Shown in pieces: positions 13,252 to 13,495 of a stretch of DNA of 13,495 nt. Numbering within the stretch: position 1 is the stretch's first letter; each line of letters begins with the position of its first letter. A model generated the notes under the pieces. It had not been told where the DNA came from. It searched no databases and saw only the letters and a program-made list of their open reading frames with translations. Source of the DNA: Nanobdellota archaeon (GTDB lineage Archaea > Nanobdellota > Nanobdellia > Woesearchaeales > UBA12501); the NCBI GenBank assembly GCA_018812465.1, contig JAHJCS010000277.1:1-13495 (forward strand), written 5' to 3'. Made by a program: the position numbers and the translations under genes.

Positions 13252-13386
13252 CCTAACCTTTCCTTCCATAGCACAAACAGTAGAGATAGGAAAGGTGAGG
13301 CTTTTATGTCCTCTGTGAATCTTAATCATAGGACAAGAGGCCTCACTCGGCCAGGTCAAGCTGCTGCGAGAACAGGCCGAGCCAGG
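13252..13386 (-). ncRNA. structured RNA with four-way junction, copy B
   Basis: A 135-nt minus-strand relative of the RNA at 6324-6460. Numbered from its own 5' end at 13386, it folds as P1 1-6/130-135, P2 7-12/35-40, P3 41-47/86-92 with an apical GTCC/GGAC stem around a 19-nt loop, and P4 93-98/124-129. Again no unpaired base lies between helices. Compared with copy A, P1 uses G-T pairs where A has A-T and G-C, the base of P3 is GTGAGGC/GCCTCAC, and P4 starts with C-G instead of T-A. The P4 loop keeps GTTTGTGCTATGGA, and the P2 loop keeps GACC before its 3' strand. It lies in the 376-bp end region, convergent with the thermosome gene, with no clear gene after it. I see no convincing promoter in the 109 bases upstream. 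Confidence 0.75.
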
Positions 13387-13495
13387 ATTATTTCTTTAAT
13401 GATCTATAATACTAGCTAAAATCATCTAAACTTTTCTCATATCTTATTTTGCCTCTTTTGTCCCAGTTCCGTAAGTAATTTACCATTTTAGAATA
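13387..13495. other. AT-rich end region without a visible gene
   Basis: These last 109 bases show no frame with coding character on either strand and no clear TATA box. They should contain the promoter of RNA copy B if it is transcribed independently. A weak TTTAGA-type or ATTATAG stretch on the minus strand is the best I can offer. Confidence 0.3.

Noticed and set aside
13069..13359. A 96-aa minus-strand frame at the right end, Lys-rich in the middle.
   Set aside because: It runs through RNA copy B and then antisense to the thermosome 3' end. The Lys content reflects the T-rich terminator read backwards, and no promoter or ribosome-binding site fits it.
13219..13419. A 66-aa plus-strand frame at the right end.
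   Set aside because: It is antisense to RNA copy B, has no start signals and reads like untranslated DNA.

Overview
The window looks like chromosome from an archaeon, most likely a DPANN-type lineage such as Woesearchaeota or Pacearchaeota. That placement is an inference from gene content and signals; no 16S gene is present. The archaeal markers are a group II chaperonin (thermosome), aIF6, prefoldin alpha, an archaeal FtsY and a Hel308-type helicase domain. Several genes have a TATA-like box about 26 nt before the ATG and no leader; others have a strong GGAGG or GGTG ribosome-binding site. The DNA is AT-rich, uses AGA/AGG for arginine, and is tightly packed.

Layout. Bases 1-3157 (+) hold central metabolism: the 3' part of a single-chain transketolase, a 43-aa protein with eight cysteines, a 6-phosphogluconolactonase-type protein, and an NAD(P)HX epimerase with an acidic tail. 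Bases 3271-4181 (+) hold a two-gene redox unit: a small two-helix membrane cytochrome-like protein overlapping a lipoprotein with a sulfite-oxidase/YedY-type molybdopterin domain. A small unknown gene (4294-4551) follows, then a cofactor-independent phosphoglycerate mutase with an unusual lysine-rich N-terminal extension. A structured non-coding RNA lies at 6324-6460. Next is a helicase gene holding only the first RecA domain of Hel308, whose 3' end overlaps a convergent gene for a membrane-anchored unknown protein. Bases 7823-11338 (-) hold ftsY, pfdA, aIF6 and scpA, linking protein targeting, chaperoning, ribosome biogenesis and chromosome segregation. The thermosome gene runs the other way from a shared promoter region. 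The last 376 bases contain a T-rich terminator and a second, minus-strand copy of the structured RNA.

The most notable result is the pair of RNA elements at 6324-6460 (+) and 13252-13386 (-). They are diverged in sequence, but both fold by hand into the same four-way junction, with no unpaired base between the four helices. Several pairs differ compensatorily. Both have a 19-nt loop on the long arm, and both carry the motif GTGCTATGGA in the fourth arm. Neither matches tRNA, RNase P RNA, SRP RNA or a C/D box RNA that I recognise. The two copies have different gene contexts, which favours a trans-acting RNA or a small dispersed RNA family over a riboswitch.
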